DNA of 64,000 bases from Candidatus Nitrospira nitrosa (GCF_001458735.1 NZ_CZQA01000009.1:1-64000), one strand, 5' to 3'; shown: positions 1 through 7,849, counted from the stretch's first letter. Numbers and translations are program-made. The notes: generated by a model not told the origin, from the letters alone.

Positions 1-67
1 CCAGGACTAGCCGCACGGCCTGCTCTCGGAACTCCTTCGTATACTGCTGTCGCGGGACCTGTTCCAT
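1..67 (-). CDS. IS3-family transposase OrfA, N-terminus (partial)
   Basis: The reading frame starts at ATG 67 on the minus strand and gives MEQVPRQQYTKEFREQAVRL before leaving the window. The YTKEFREQAVRL segment is typical of the N-terminus of IS3 OrfA proteins, just before the helix-turn-helix. A good ribosome binding site (GGAGGT) sits about 6 bases upstream. OrfA binds the element's terminal repeats and is made with OrfB as the transposase. Only 22 residues are visible, so the subgroup cannot be assigned. Confidence 0.65.
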   Translation of the reverse strand, partial: MEQVPRQQYTKEFREQAVRLVL

Positions 68-127
68 CTCACACCTCCAGCCCTCTCATTCTAGGTTGAA
101 GGCGTCCACTTTTTCGAGCTTACCTCA
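1..127 (-). mobile_element. IS3-family insertion sequence, one end only
   Basis: Read on the minus strand from 127, the sequence starts TGAGGTAAGC and runs into AAAAAGTGGACGCC, the usual layout of an IS3-family terminal inverted repeat (TG first, then an A-run and GTGGAC). It is followed about 60 bp later by a Shine-Dalgarno sequence and the start of an orfA-like gene. The element continues beyond the left edge of the window. The end at 127 lies directly against an IS30-type transposase gene, so this element appears to have inserted into it. Confidence 0.7.
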
Positions 128-455
128 TGGTACGGTCATTGGGGAAATCCAGTGGCAATCGATGGGCGATCTGTTCCGGTGACCACCGGTCGAGGAATCG
201 TGCTTGCACATAGGCGGCCAGTGGGGGATGCGCGAGACGGCCTGCACGCGAAGTTTGCTGGCGCCGCCGCCGGGCATCACGATGGGCCCAATAGCCGGCA
301 TACCCACCCCAGGGATCAGTGTTGCGGCGTACTTCCCGACTGACGGTGCTTGGCGCTCGGCTGAGGGCATGGGCAATCTGACGAATCGACCAGCCTAGCA
401 TCCGCATCGGGGCAATCGCAGCGCGTTCTTCCAAGCTCAAGTGATGATAACGCAT
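120..455 (-). pseudogene. IS30-family transposase, truncated N-terminal part
   Basis: The 111-residue frame begins MRYHHLSLEERAAI and continues with an IS30-type helix-turn-helix (SIRQIAHALSRAPSTVSREV) and a second basic segment (DRWSPEQIAHRLPLDFP). Full IS30 transposases are over 300 residues and carry a C-terminal DDE domain, which is absent. The frame ends at DRTM, exactly where the IS3 terminal repeat begins at 127, and the last codons plus stop are supplied by the IS3 end. The gene is therefore interrupted. The missing part may lie on the far side of the IS3 element, outside the window. Confidence 0.8.
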
Positions 456-558
456 CGTATAACCTCGCTCGGTGAGAATGACGGGTTCGTCTCACTCTAC
501 CGAACGGCCGATGCGCTCGCATGCCCCCTGCTGCGGTGTTGCACTTCCAGTTAGAATT
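128..558 (-). mobile_element. IS30-family element remnant with one terminal repeat
   Basis: Upstream of the truncated transposase, positions 537-558 read TGTTGCACTTCCAG followed by TTAGAATT. This resembles the terminal inverted repeats of IS30-family elements, which carry a TGTTGCAC-type core. Immediately outside it, at 559, a TPR coding frame starts without its 5' end. The remnant therefore spans from the terminal repeat to the point where the IS3 element entered. The opposite end is not visible. Confidence 0.55.
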
Positions 559-1293
559 CGCGGAGATGCTTACAGAGAACTTGGGCGGTATGAATAGGCG
601 ATTCAAGACTACTCAGAGGCTCTCAAAATCCAGTCGAGTCATGCTCCAAGCCTCAGAAATCGTGGGTGGGTCTATGACTGTACCGGGGACCTTGAGAAGA
701 GTCTGGCCGATTTTAATCAGCTGTTAGCACGGTTTCCCGAGGATCTCCTGACGCGTCGAATGCGTGGATGGGTGCGTATTGAAATAGGAGATAAAGATGG
801 TGCGCTGGCTGATCTGAGCTACGCTTTGGAGAGGGGAAGTAAGGACTCTTGGACATTCCTAAATGCCGCCGCCGCATATTCCCTTCATGAGAATACGGCC
901 AAAGCTCTGGAAGTGAATGGACAAGGCTTGGCACTAAAAGATCCAGACAGTGAGTATGCGCTTCAGTTTCAACGAGGGCTCCTGCTCCTCATAAGCGGTC
1001 AGGAGGCGGAGGCTAGAGCGTTCTACAAGAAGGCGGGAGCTTCGGCATTAAAGAAGCAAGACCCATTGGATCTGCAAGTGGCGATAGCTGAGCTTAAAGA
1101 GGAAATGAACTTTCACCCTCACATTGCTGGCGTAGCAGAATCTATCCTGAAGGAACTTGAGCATGTATTGACCAAGACAAAGGCACCGCATAAGCCACGA
1201 CGAAACCAATGTCAACAGTTCAAAAAAGAGAGTGAGGCGGGTCATCGTGTCACCGCCGTGCGGCCAGTGAGGGATGCGGTGACTCTTCGCTGA
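559..1293 (+). pseudogene. TPR protein, 5'-truncated, with an in-frame stop
   Basis: From 559 the frame reads RGDAYRELGRYE, then a TAG stop at 595-597, then AIQDYSEALKIQSSHAPSLRNRGW and further TPR-like helices up to 1293. YE-stop-AIQDYSEAL is a standard TPR helix in which one residue, plausibly Gln (CAG to TAG), has become a stop. The 5' end is missing because the IS30 terminal repeat abuts the frame. The stretch after the stop, from ATG 760 (MRGWVRIEIGDKDGALADL), could still be translated as about 177 residues, but it would be a fragment. TPR units mediate protein contacts; the original role is unknown. Confidence 0.65.
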
Positions 1294-1635
1294 CGGATCT
1301 TCTCTTGAATCCGGAGGCGCTCGTTGATTCGGTGGGTTTGTCCCGTCCGCGCGGACAGTGCGGGGTTCAGTGGTGACGAGTTACCTCATTTCATGACGAA
1401 TCGCGCCTCAGCACTACAATACCTCCGTCATGCTTGCCTCCTATCCACAGCGATAGGCAGGGGGCAGTGCTTGAAGCGTAAGTGCGGGCGATGGCGCCTC
1501 GTCTTCGCGGAAAAAGAGGCGTCGTATACCTACGATAATTGTTTCGAGGTGGTTGTGGATGATCGGGCGAAAGAAACCGAGTTCCACGTCTCCCCGTAGC
1601 CGTCTAACCGTTATGAGGCCGCCGGATGCTGATTG
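1294..1635. other. Intergenic stretch, no supported gene
   Basis: No frame here has convincing protein character; the small plus-strand frame from 1324 has no ribosome binding site or recognisable motif. At about 1492-1523 there is an imperfect inverted repeat (GGCGCCTC and GAGGCGTC around a 15-base loop). It lies downstream of the minus-strand fmdB-type gene and could act in termination, but it lacks a clear T-run. Confidence 0.4.
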
Positions 1636-1977
1636 TTATGAAGAGGACGTGGTTGTCGTAGACCCGGTTGCGCCTGATGCCGGCGTTGATGAGGAGGCAG
1701 GGGGAGATGTCGTCGTTGTTGCCGGCGCAGTCGATTCTTTCTTTTCCGGTGATTTGGTCGCGGTCGTTTCACCTCCGCTACTAGACGGGGGTTTGAGCTT
1801 GTCCGAATAGTCTGTCACATACCACCCGCTTCCCTTAAACATGATGCCTGGCGACGAGATGAGGCGGCGGACCGCTTTCCCGCATCGTTCGCATGCGGAG
1901 AGTGGGTCATCCTTTATACTCTGTTTCACCTCAAAGCGATGTGAACAACTGTCACATTGATATTCATACGTTGGCAT
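1636..1977 (-). CDS. FmdB-family zinc-ribbon protein
   Basis: This 113-residue protein starts MPTYEYQCDSCSHRFEV, the signature of the FmdB/CxxC_CxxC_SSSS putative regulatory family. The CxxC pair near residues 8-11 is followed by a second pair at 28-31 (CERC), forming one zinc ribbon. The next part (RRLISSPGIMFKGSGWYVTDY) is also typical. The C-terminal half is a low-complexity Ser/Thr/Pro/Ala tail, common in this family and probably disordered. The family's molecular role is not established; links to amide/urea transport regulation come from the founding FmdB. It lies 61 bp downstream of the aminotransferase gene on the same strand, so it may be the last gene of that operon. Confidence 0.85.
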   Translation of the reverse strand: MPTYEYQCDSCSHRFEVKQSIKDDPLSACERCGKAVRRLISSPGIMFKGSGWYVTDYSDKLKPPSSSGGETTATKSPEKKESTAPATTTTSPPASSSTPASGATGSTTTTSSS

Positions 1978-2038
1978 TGGTGCGTCCTTCCTCCATCAGT
2001 CTTCTATTCACGGTACCTTGGGATGAGCCGGTGGTCGT

Positions 2039-3232
2039 TTACACCAGCTTGGCAAAGGCTTGTCCCAGTCGTTCAAGTCCTCTGGTAATGTTGGTCATGC
2101 TGGTGGCATATGACAATCGGAGATGGTCATGACTGCCGAACGGCTCGCCTGGGACTACTGCGATGTGCGCATCGTTCAACAGATAGTTGGCCAACTCGTT
2201 GGGTGTCTTGAGCATACCTGAAGGCCCTCGTTTCCCCAAGACTCCTTTAATATTGGGGAATGCGTAGAAGGCGCCACGAGGCATCGAGCAGGTCACACCT
2301 GGAATGTTGTTCAGTCCCTCGACGATCGTCTTTCGCCGGCGCGAAAACTCTTCGACCATTTTAACTGTGAATGGTTCTCCAAGGCGTAACGCGGCGACGG
2401 CTGCCTTCTGTGCGATCGAACAGGGGTTGGAGGTGCTCTGGCTTTGGATATTGGCCATGGCCGTAATGAGCTCTTTGGGGCCTGCCGCATAGCCGATACG
2501 CCACCCGGTCATGGCATAGGCTTTTGACACTCCGTTGATGACGACGGTTCGCGCAGCAATCTCGGGCCCCAACGAGGCGATACTCACGTGGCTGGCTCCA
2601 TCGTAGAGGACTTTCTCATAGATCTCGTCGGAAATCACGATGAGATCATGGCGAATGGCCACGGCCGCGATCTGCTCCAAGGTGCTGCGGTCATAGGTGG
2701 CCCCGGTTGGGTTGCCTGGGCTGTTGACAAGAATGGCTTTGGTTTTCGGGGTAATGAGCTGTTCGAGTTGTGCCGGCCGAATGGCATACCCTTCGTCTTC
2801 TTTGGTCGGCATGAGGATCGGAGTCGCATCGTTCAAGAGGGCTTGATCAGAGTAGGAGACCCAGTAGGGAGTGGGAATGATAATCTCATCCCCTGCTTCA
2901 AGCAACGCTTCCGCCAGATTATACAGCGAATGTTTGGCGCCGCAGGACACTAGAATTTGAGACTTGTCATACCGAACTCCAAGTTCAGCCCATAATTTCT
3001 CGGCGACGGCGCCGCGCAACTCGTCAATGCCCGAGGAGGGCGTATATTTGGTAAACCCCGCGCGAATAGCAGCCTCCGCTGCGGCCTTGACCGGCTCCGG
3101 TGTATCGAAATCCGGTTCTCCGGTTGAAAAGTCAACGATGTCTAATCCCTGTGCCGCCATGGCCTTGGCTGTCGCCGCCATGGCGAGTGTGGGGGACGGA
3201 GCGATGCGGCTGACACGGGCAGCAAGTTTCAT
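2039..3232 (-). CDS. aspC: Class I pyridoxal-phosphate aminotransferase, aspartate aminotransferase type
   Basis: This 397-residue enzyme of the aspartate aminotransferase family (fold type I, subgroup Ib) moves the amino group between aspartate and 2-oxoglutarate, or between related amino and keto acids. It has the N-terminal substrate segment FSTGEPDFDTP, NSPGNPTG with the conserved Asn, SDEIYE with the Asp that pairs with the PLP nitrogen, and the Schiff-base lysine in GVSKAYAMTGWRIGY. Length is normal. The start codon overlaps the stop of coaD by ATGA, so the two are translationally coupled. Such enzymes sometimes also act on prephenate or aromatic substrates; sequence alone does not settle the specificity. 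Confidence 0.9.
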   Translation of the reverse strand: MKLAARVSRIAPSPTLAMAATAKAMAAQGLDIVDFSTGEPDFDTPEPVKAAAEAAIRAGFTKYTPSSGIDELRGAVAEKLWAELGVRYDKSQILVSCGAKHSLYNLAEALLEAGDEIIIPTPYWVSYSDQALLNDATPILMPTKEDEGYAIRPAQLEQLITPKTKAILVNSPGNPTGATYDRSTLEQIAAVAIRHDLIVISDEIYEKVLYDGASHVSIASLGPEIAARTVVINGVSKAYAMTGWRIGYAAGPKELITAMANIQSQSTSNPCSIAQKAAVAALRLGEPFTVKMVEEFSRRRKTIVEGLNNIPGVTCSMPRGAFYAFPNIKGVLGKRGPSGMLKTPNELANYLLNDAHIAVVPGEPFGSHDHLRLSYATSMTNITRGLERLGQAFAKLV

Positions 3233-3717
3233 GATTTGAGACTCCTGATACGATCATTCAGACGGCGTGCGACTTCAGGGTGAAGAAATTCAGTCAGTGT
3301 ACCTCCATGCCGTGCCACTTCTTTGATAATGGTCGACGAAAGGTAGGAGTACTCTTCGCTGGGCATCAAGAACACGGTCTCCACGGTTTTCGCTAATTTT
3401 CGATTGATCAGCGCCATCTGGAATTCATGTTCAAAGTCTGAGATCGCCCGTAAGCCTCGAATAATGGCGTTGGCACCAGACCGCTCAACGTAATCAACCA
3501 ACAAGCCGTCAAATTGCGTGACTTCGATCTGAGGAAGGTCCTTCATGACGAGTTTGACCATCTCGACGCGCTCCGTCACATTGAATAACGGATGCTTGGA
3601 GGGGTTTGGCGCGACGGCCACCACCACTCGATCAAACATCCGGAGGCTGCGGGTGATGATATCTGTATGCCCGTGGGTGATAGGGTCAAATGTGCCGGGG
3701 TAAATGCCTGTTTTCAT
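3229..3717 (-). CDS. coaD: Phosphopantetheine adenylyltransferase
   Basis: CoaD transfers AMP from ATP to 4'-phosphopantetheine, the penultimate step of coenzyme A synthesis. The 162-residue length matches the family. The nucleotidyltransferase motif appears as YPGTFDPITHGHTDII (T/HxGH), and the C-terminal ISSTxxR-like motif appears as SSTIIKEVARHGG. The start MKTGIYPGTFDP is standard. It follows rsmD with a 12 bp gap, a pairing found in many bacteria, and overlaps the downstream aminotransferase by ATGA. The three genes therefore probably form one transcript. Confidence 0.95.
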   Translation of the reverse strand: MKTGIYPGTFDPITHGHTDIITRSLRMFDRVVVAVAPNPSKHPLFNVTERVEMVKLVMKDLPQIEVTQFDGLLVDYVERSGANAIIRGLRAISDFEHEFQMALINRKLAKTVETVFLMPSEEYSYLSSTIIKEVARHGGTLTEFLHPEVARRLNDRIRSLKS

Positions 3718-3729
3718 GTTTCGTACATA

Positions 3730-4281
3730 TCAAGAGGAGTAGAGCGACAGCATGGTGTCGCCGTAGCGATATTGTCGGCGCAAGCTGGTAGGGCCGAGCG
3801 CAGCGGGAACCGTGGTCTTTCCTCCATGTTCGACGACGAGCCAGGCATCCTCAGCAAAGAGTGCCCCGGTTAATGATTGGCTCAATAACGAGGACAGTCC
3901 TGTCGTTTCTGCGTAGGGAGGATCGGCAAAGACCACATCGTAGGGACCATTCCACTGGTCTGGGCGTCGAAGGAACTGTTCAACAGCGTGAGGCTGTATC
4001 GTCAGTTCCGAGCCAATCTGACAGAGCTGTTTATTCCGCTGGAGAAGCTTCACGGCGTCCTTGTCCGACTCTACGGCGGTGACATGGTCCGCGCCACGGC
4101 TGAGAGCCTCGATTCCGACCGCACCGGTTCCTGCATAGAGGTCTAAAAACCGACTGTGTGGCAACCGATTCCCAAGAATAGAAAATAACGCTTCTCGAAC
4201 TCGATCAGAGGTTGGACGAAGGGTCTGTGTTTGTGGCCCATAAAGACGCCTCCCACGGTAGGTTCCTGCAATCACACGCAT
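3730..4281 (-). CDS. rsmD: 16S rRNA (guanine(966)-N2)-methyltransferase
   Basis: RsmD methylates guanine 966 of 16S rRNA using S-adenosylmethionine. The chosen start at 4281 gives MRVIAGTYRGRRL, the normal N-terminus of the family; an in-frame ATG at 4323 would add 14 residues that do not look conserved. The Rossmann motif I is FLDLYAGTGAVGIEALSRGA and the catalytic N6/N2-methyltransferase motif is VFADPPY. The protein is 183 residues from this start, within the usual range. It leads the rsmD-coaD-aminotransferase run. Confidence 0.92.
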   Translation of the reverse strand: MRVIAGTYRGRRLYGPQTQTLRPTSDRVREALFSILGNRLPHSRFLDLYAGTGAVGIEALSRGADHVTAVESDKDAVKLLQRNKQLCQIGSELTIQPHAVEQFLRRPDQWNGPYDVVFADPPYAETTGLSSLLSQSLTGALFAEDAWLVVEHGGKTTVPAALGPTSLRRQYRYGDTMLSLYSS

Positions 4282-4439
4282 TCCACACAGCACCACGCCA
4301 TACGATGTACTGAACTCTAACATAGCGTTTTTACAGGGGTCAAGAAACGAGGGCTGGGAAGTCGCCGTACTGACGACGAACCTGACGAATCTGGGCGATT
4401 GGTTGGGAGATCTGAGGAGGGGGAGATGTCCTTGTCGCT

Positions 4440-4468
4440 TTGACCGTCTTTTGTGGGAAGACTATAAT
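4440..4468 (+). promoter_or_regulatory. Strong sigma-70-type promoter
   Basis: TTGACC at 4440-4445 is separated by exactly 17 bases from a perfect TATAAT at 4463-4468. The spacer itself contains an inverted repeat, GTCTT-N7-AAGAC (4446-4462), which could be an operator or simply chance. Transcription would start near 4475 and run rightwards, antisense to the small zinc-ribbon gene, and no plus-strand gene begins until radC at 4931. The downstream sequence is strongly self-complementary. Matching by eye only; no transcript data. Confidence 0.6.
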
Positions 4469-4474
4469 GACGCT

Positions 4475-4584
4475 GTCAGTACGCGATGTACAAGCACTCC
4501 CGTGATCAGCTCAGACGGTCACGGAGGGCCTGCGGGCTCGTGGAATTCGAGCCCGACTGGTCGATGGTGTCAGCGCGTACCGAC
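4475..4584 (+). ncRNA. Candidate structured small RNA
   Basis: Directly downstream of the promoter, GTCAGTACGCG (4475-4485) can pair with CGCGTACCGAC (4574-4584), 10 of 11 positions. Inside are two more hairpins: CCGTGA with TCACGG (around 4500-4525), and GGGCTCG (4534-4540) with CGAGCCC (4548-4554). This gives a three-way-junction shape of about 110 nucleotides. The last 15 bases overlap the end of the zinc-ribbon gene in antisense. It does not match the tRNA, tmRNA, 6S, SRP or RNase P consensus as far as I can tell. No T-run terminator was seen just after it. The fold could equally belong to the opposite strand, between the zinc-ribbon gene and rsmD. Confidence 0.35.
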
Positions 4585-4743
4585 GGTCTGGGATTCGCGG
4601 GCAGCCAAACTCTTCCGGCGATTATTGGAAATGGTACGGTCGATAATGGCGCCGCAGTTGATGCATTTCCATGCATAAAACACGAGAAAGAAGTCCGAGA
4701 ACCGTTCCAGCATCATCATTCCCTTGCATTTCGGACATTCCAT
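4570..4743 (-). CDS. Small zinc-ribbon protein, 57 residues
   Basis: The frame from ATG 4743 gives MECPKCKGMMMLERFSDFF, then FYAWKCINCGAII and a basic tail ending SQTVGTR. Two CxxC pairs (CPKC at 3-6 and CINC around 27-30) form a classic small zinc ribbon. A good ribosome binding site (GGGAGGG) precedes the start. The protein has no other domain, so it probably binds zinc and possibly nucleic acid or a partner protein; function unknown. Its last codons overlap the candidate small RNA on the opposite strand. Confidence 0.75.
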   Translation of the reverse strand: MECPKCKGMMMLERFSDFFLVFYAWKCINCGAIIDRTISNNRRKSLAARESQTVGTR

Positions 4744-4930
4744 TGAACCCTCCCAGGGTGGTTACGTTCACAGCTGACGGCGAATTTAAGCAAGAGCTGC
4801 ACCAAATTGTCAGTCTTTTGTTTTTCAATGATTTACACGTTATGTAGTTAAGTGGGATCAGGGTTTTTCAGGAAATTGACAGTACAAAAGAGTCCGGCTC
4901 GTCAATTTTTTGTCCATCACAAGGGATGTC

Positions 4931-5635
4931 ATGGCAGGAAAAGATCGCGGAAAGGGCATCGCGAACTGGCCCCAAGCCGAGCGACCTCGTGAGCGTCTCC
5001 TTGCCAAGGGGCCAGAAGCCTTGTCTGATGCCAATCTGCTAGCTATTCTGTTGCGAACCGGCCGTCGTGATGCCTCCGCTGTCCAGATAGCACTTGAACT
5101 GCTTGAACGGATGGGCGGGTTGGGAGGCCTCGCGGCCTGCGGGACGGACGAACTCTGTACCATTCCTGGAATCGGCCCGGCCAAGGCTGCTCAGCTCAAG
5201 GCCGCCCTGGCACTCGGAAGACGATCACTTGCGGCGCCACTTTCAACCGGGACGCGTATTTCGTCGAGCGCCGACCTCTATAAGCACTTTCACCCCTTAC
5301 TGCGTGGGATAAAGCACGAACTGTTTAAGGTCGTTTTGCTCGATGCCAAGAACGTCGTGATCAGAGAGGTGACGGTGTCTGAAGGTAGTCTGACCCTCAG
5401 CATCGTCCATCCTCGTGAGGTCTTCGCCCTGGCCGTCCGTGAATCGGCGGCTGCTGTGATTCTTCTTCATAATCACCCCAGTGGAGATCCCACACCGAGT
5501 GGTGAGGATCGGCAACTGACGAGCCGACTTGTCGAGGCCGGACGGTTGTTGGGGATCCGTGTGGTGGACCATATCATCCTCGGAGATGGTCGCTACGTGA
5601 GTTTTGCGGATGAGGGGTGGCTGACCGAGCAGTAG
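4931..5635 (+). CDS. radC: RadC family JAB domain protein
   Basis: This RadC/YeeS-type protein has an N-terminal UPF0758 helix-hairpin-helix part (ERPRERLLAKGPEALSDANL near the start, then IPGIGPAKAAQLKAAL) and a C-terminal MPN/JAB metallopeptidase-like domain. The metal motif is HNHPSGDPTPSGED, with the expected His-His and Asp. The start at ATG 4931 has AAGGG about 5 bases upstream; a TTG at 4910 could extend it by seven residues. The protein is 234 residues, close to the family norm. RadC was once tied to DNA repair, but that role is disputed and its true function is unclear. It stands alone on the plus strand. Confidence 0.92.
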   Translation: MAGKDRGKGIANWPQAERPRERLLAKGPEALSDANLLAILLRTGRRDASAVQIALELLERMGGLGGLAACGTDELCTIPGIGPAKAAQLKAALALGRRSLAAPLSTGTRISSSADLYKHFHPLLRGIKHELFKVVLLDAKNVVIREVTVSEGSLTLSIVHPREVFALAVRESAAAVILLHNHPSGDPTPSGEDRQLTSRLVEAGRLLGIRVVDHIILGDGRYVSFADEGWLTEQ

Positions 5636-5737
5636 GGATGGATGACATCCTGGGAATGTTCGTCAACCTGAGCATGGGAGTAGAAAGGTGAGGATACAAA
5701 TGGCGTAGAACACCATCGTGGATAAGGAGGGCCGATC

Positions 5738-7849
5738 ATGCAAACAGCCTGTGGAGAGTCCATCAGGAATGTGGCGATCGTATCCAGTGCCAATGCAGGG
5801 AAGACCTCTCTCAGCGAAGCCTTGTTGTACATGGGGGGAGCGCTTCCCGTACTTGGCTCGGTCATGCAGGGAACAACTGTTTCGGATTTTGAGCCTGAAG
5901 AACTCCGTCATCGTACGTCGACCAGTGCCAGCCTGCTGCAGTTTTCGTGGAATCAGACCCAGCTCACCCTGATCGATACTCCCGGTACTTTAGCGTTACT
6001 CGGTGAGTCGATGGCCGCGCTCCGTGCCATCGATGCGGTGGTTCTCGTCATGACCGAGCAGATCGGCGTGCGTACCGAACTCTCTCGACTGTGGGCAAAG
6101 ATCACAGAGTTGGAACTTCCCTGCCTGTTGTTCGTGAGCGGGCTTGATAAGGATGGCGTCGCCTATGAGGACGTGCTTGAACGGTGTCGTACACAACTCG
6201 ACTGTACGCCGATTCCCATGACGGTGCCGGTCCGTTCTGGTGGGATACTCGATGGTGTCATCGATGTCCGGCTCAAACAGTTCGTCCGATCCGGACCGAG
6301 CTCCGTGAAAGTCGACCTCCTCCCCATTCCAGCGCATCTGGAGGAGAGTTTCAGCCGAGCACGAACCAAGCTCTTGGAGACTGTGGCAGAGAGTGGAGAA
6401 ACACTCCTGGAGACCTATCTTGCGGAGGGCGATCTGAACGATGACGCACTGCTTCAAGGACTGCGTCGAGGTATTCTGACCAGGCAATTGCTTCCGGTGT
6501 ATGCAGGATCGGCCACGCAGAACGTGGGAGTCTCGCCTCTGCTTGATGCTATGGTGAAGCTTCTTCCGTCGCCAACTGAGCGTGGCATGACGCATCCCTG
6601 GTACGGTATCCAGCCAGAGACCTCTGAGAGGTGTGAGCGGAAGGGGACTGTTGAGGAACCTTTTTCCGCCTATGTTTTTAAGACGATCATCGACCCATTT
6701 GTCGGTCGATTGTCATACTGTCGTGTGGTGTCAGGCAGCGTCCATGCTGATTCGATCGTGATCAATGCCTCTAAACAGGTACGGGAGAAACTTGGCCATT
6801 TCTACCGAGTCTTGGGGAAGCGGCATGTGGCGGTCGATTCCGCCAAAGGTGGAGACATTGTGGCGATTGCCAAACTCAAGGACACTCACACCGGTGATAC
6901 GTTGTCGCAGGAAGGGAATCCGATTTGCTATCCAGGGCTTGGTCTGCCGAGACCAATTTTGTCGTATGCGATCGAGGCCAGATCGAAGGCGGAGATCGAT
7001 AAGGTCGGTCTCGGCCTGCACAAACTCATCGAAGAAGATCCGACGCTGGAATTCTCCCGGAACGATGAGACCAAAGAAATGGTGCTTAGTGGGATGGGGC
7101 AATTCCATATCGATCTTGCGCTGGAAAAGCTCCATCGAAAATTCGGAGTTGATGTCATTCTCCATACTCCGAAAATTCCTTATCGAGAAACCATCAAGAC
7201 GCAATCCCAGGCGCAGGGAAAGTACAAGAAACAGACGGGGGGGCACGGGCAGTACGGCGACTGTTGGCTCGAGGTGGCGCCGCTGCCGCGAGGACAGGGT
7301 TTTACCTTTGAGAATCGAGTCGTCGGAGGGGCCATTCCACGGAATTTTATTCCGGCGGTGGAAAAGGGTGTGCATGAGGCGATGCACGAGGGGCCGCTGA
7401 GCGGCTGTCCGGTGGTCGATGTACAGGTTGCTGTTTATGATGGGTCTTACCATGTGGTTGATTCTTCAGAAATGTCATTCAAGATGGCAGGCTCGATGGC
7501 ATTCAAAAAGGCGATGGAGAGCGCCCATCCTGTCCTGTTGGAGCCGGTGATGACGATCGAGATCGACACACCGACCGATACGGTGGGGGCCGTGATGGGG
7601 GATTTGAACGTCCGTCGAGGACGCATCCTCTCCGTGAATGCGCACGATCAGGTGGAACAGATTACGGCGCTGGTCCCCTTGGCGGAATTACTTCGGTATG
7701 CCACCGCGTTGAATGCCATGACTGCCGGTCGAGGGAGTTATGCCATGGAGTTTGCGCAGTACGACGAAGTGCCACGGGATCTCGTGGGAAAGATTCTGGA
7801 GAAGCGGAAGGCTGACAGACCGGCCGTTGCATCGCACGCGGAACACTAG
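5738..7849 (+). CDS. EF-G-like translational GTPase (EF-G paralogue)
   Basis: This 703-residue protein has the full EF-G layout: G domain (about 1-270), domain II (about 310-390), domains III-V with TGGHGQYGDC opening domain IV, and GAVMGDLNVRRGRI in domain V. It is not canonical EF-G. The P-loop is SANAGKTSL (17-24), switch I lacks the RGITI motif, DTPG is kept at 80-83, and the NKxD base-specificity motif is replaced by SGLDKD (134-139). This places it with the EF-G-like/FusA2 paralogues, whose role in translation or ribosome rescue is not well defined. A strong ribosome binding site (AAGGAGG) supports the start. Confidence 0.88.
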   Translation: MQTACGESIRNVAIVSSANAGKTSLSEALLYMGGALPVLGSVMQGTTVSDFEPEELRHRTSTSASLLQFSWNQTQLTLIDTPGTLALLGESMAALRAIDAVVLVMTEQIGVRTELSRLWAKITELELPCLLFVSGLDKDGVAYEDVLERCRTQLDCTPIPMTVPVRSGGILDGVIDVRLKQFVRSGPSSVKVDLLPIPAHLEESFSRARTKLLETVAESGETLLETYLAEGDLNDDALLQGLRRGILTRQLLPVYAGSATQNVGVSPLLDAMVKLLPSPTERGMTHPWYGIQPETSERCERKGTVEEPFSAYVFKTIIDPFVGRLSYCRVVSGSVHADSIVINASKQVREKLGHFYRVLGKRHVAVDSAKGGDIVAIAKLKDTHTGDTLSQEGNPICYPGLGLPRPILSYAIEARSKAEIDKVGLGLHKLIEEDPTLEFSRNDETKEMVLSGMGQFHIDLALEKLHRKFGVDVILHTPKIPYRETIKTQSQAQGKYKKQTGGHGQYGDCWLEVAPLPRGQGFTFENRVVGGAIPRNFIPAVEKGVHEAMHEGPLSGCPVVDVQVAVYDGSYHVVDSSEMSFKMAGSMAFKKAMESAHPVLLEPVMTIEIDTPTDTVGAVMGDLNVRRGRILSVNAHDQVEQITALVPLAELLRYATALNAMTAGRGSYAMEFAQYDEVPRDLVGKILEKRKADRPAVASHAEH

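Noticed and set aside
1553-1810. Acidic Val/Asp-rich plus-strand frame
   Set aside because: It is the exact antisense of the Ser/Thr-rich tail of the FmdB-type gene, which has the better family match.
4534-4560. tRNA T-arm-like TTCGAGCCC sequence
   Set aside because: No matching acceptor stem, D-arm or anticodon arm can be placed; the sequence fits a 7-base hairpin instead.
6731-7453. Long minus-strand frame inside the EF-G-like gene
   Set aside because: Antisense shadow of a complete, motif-rich gene.
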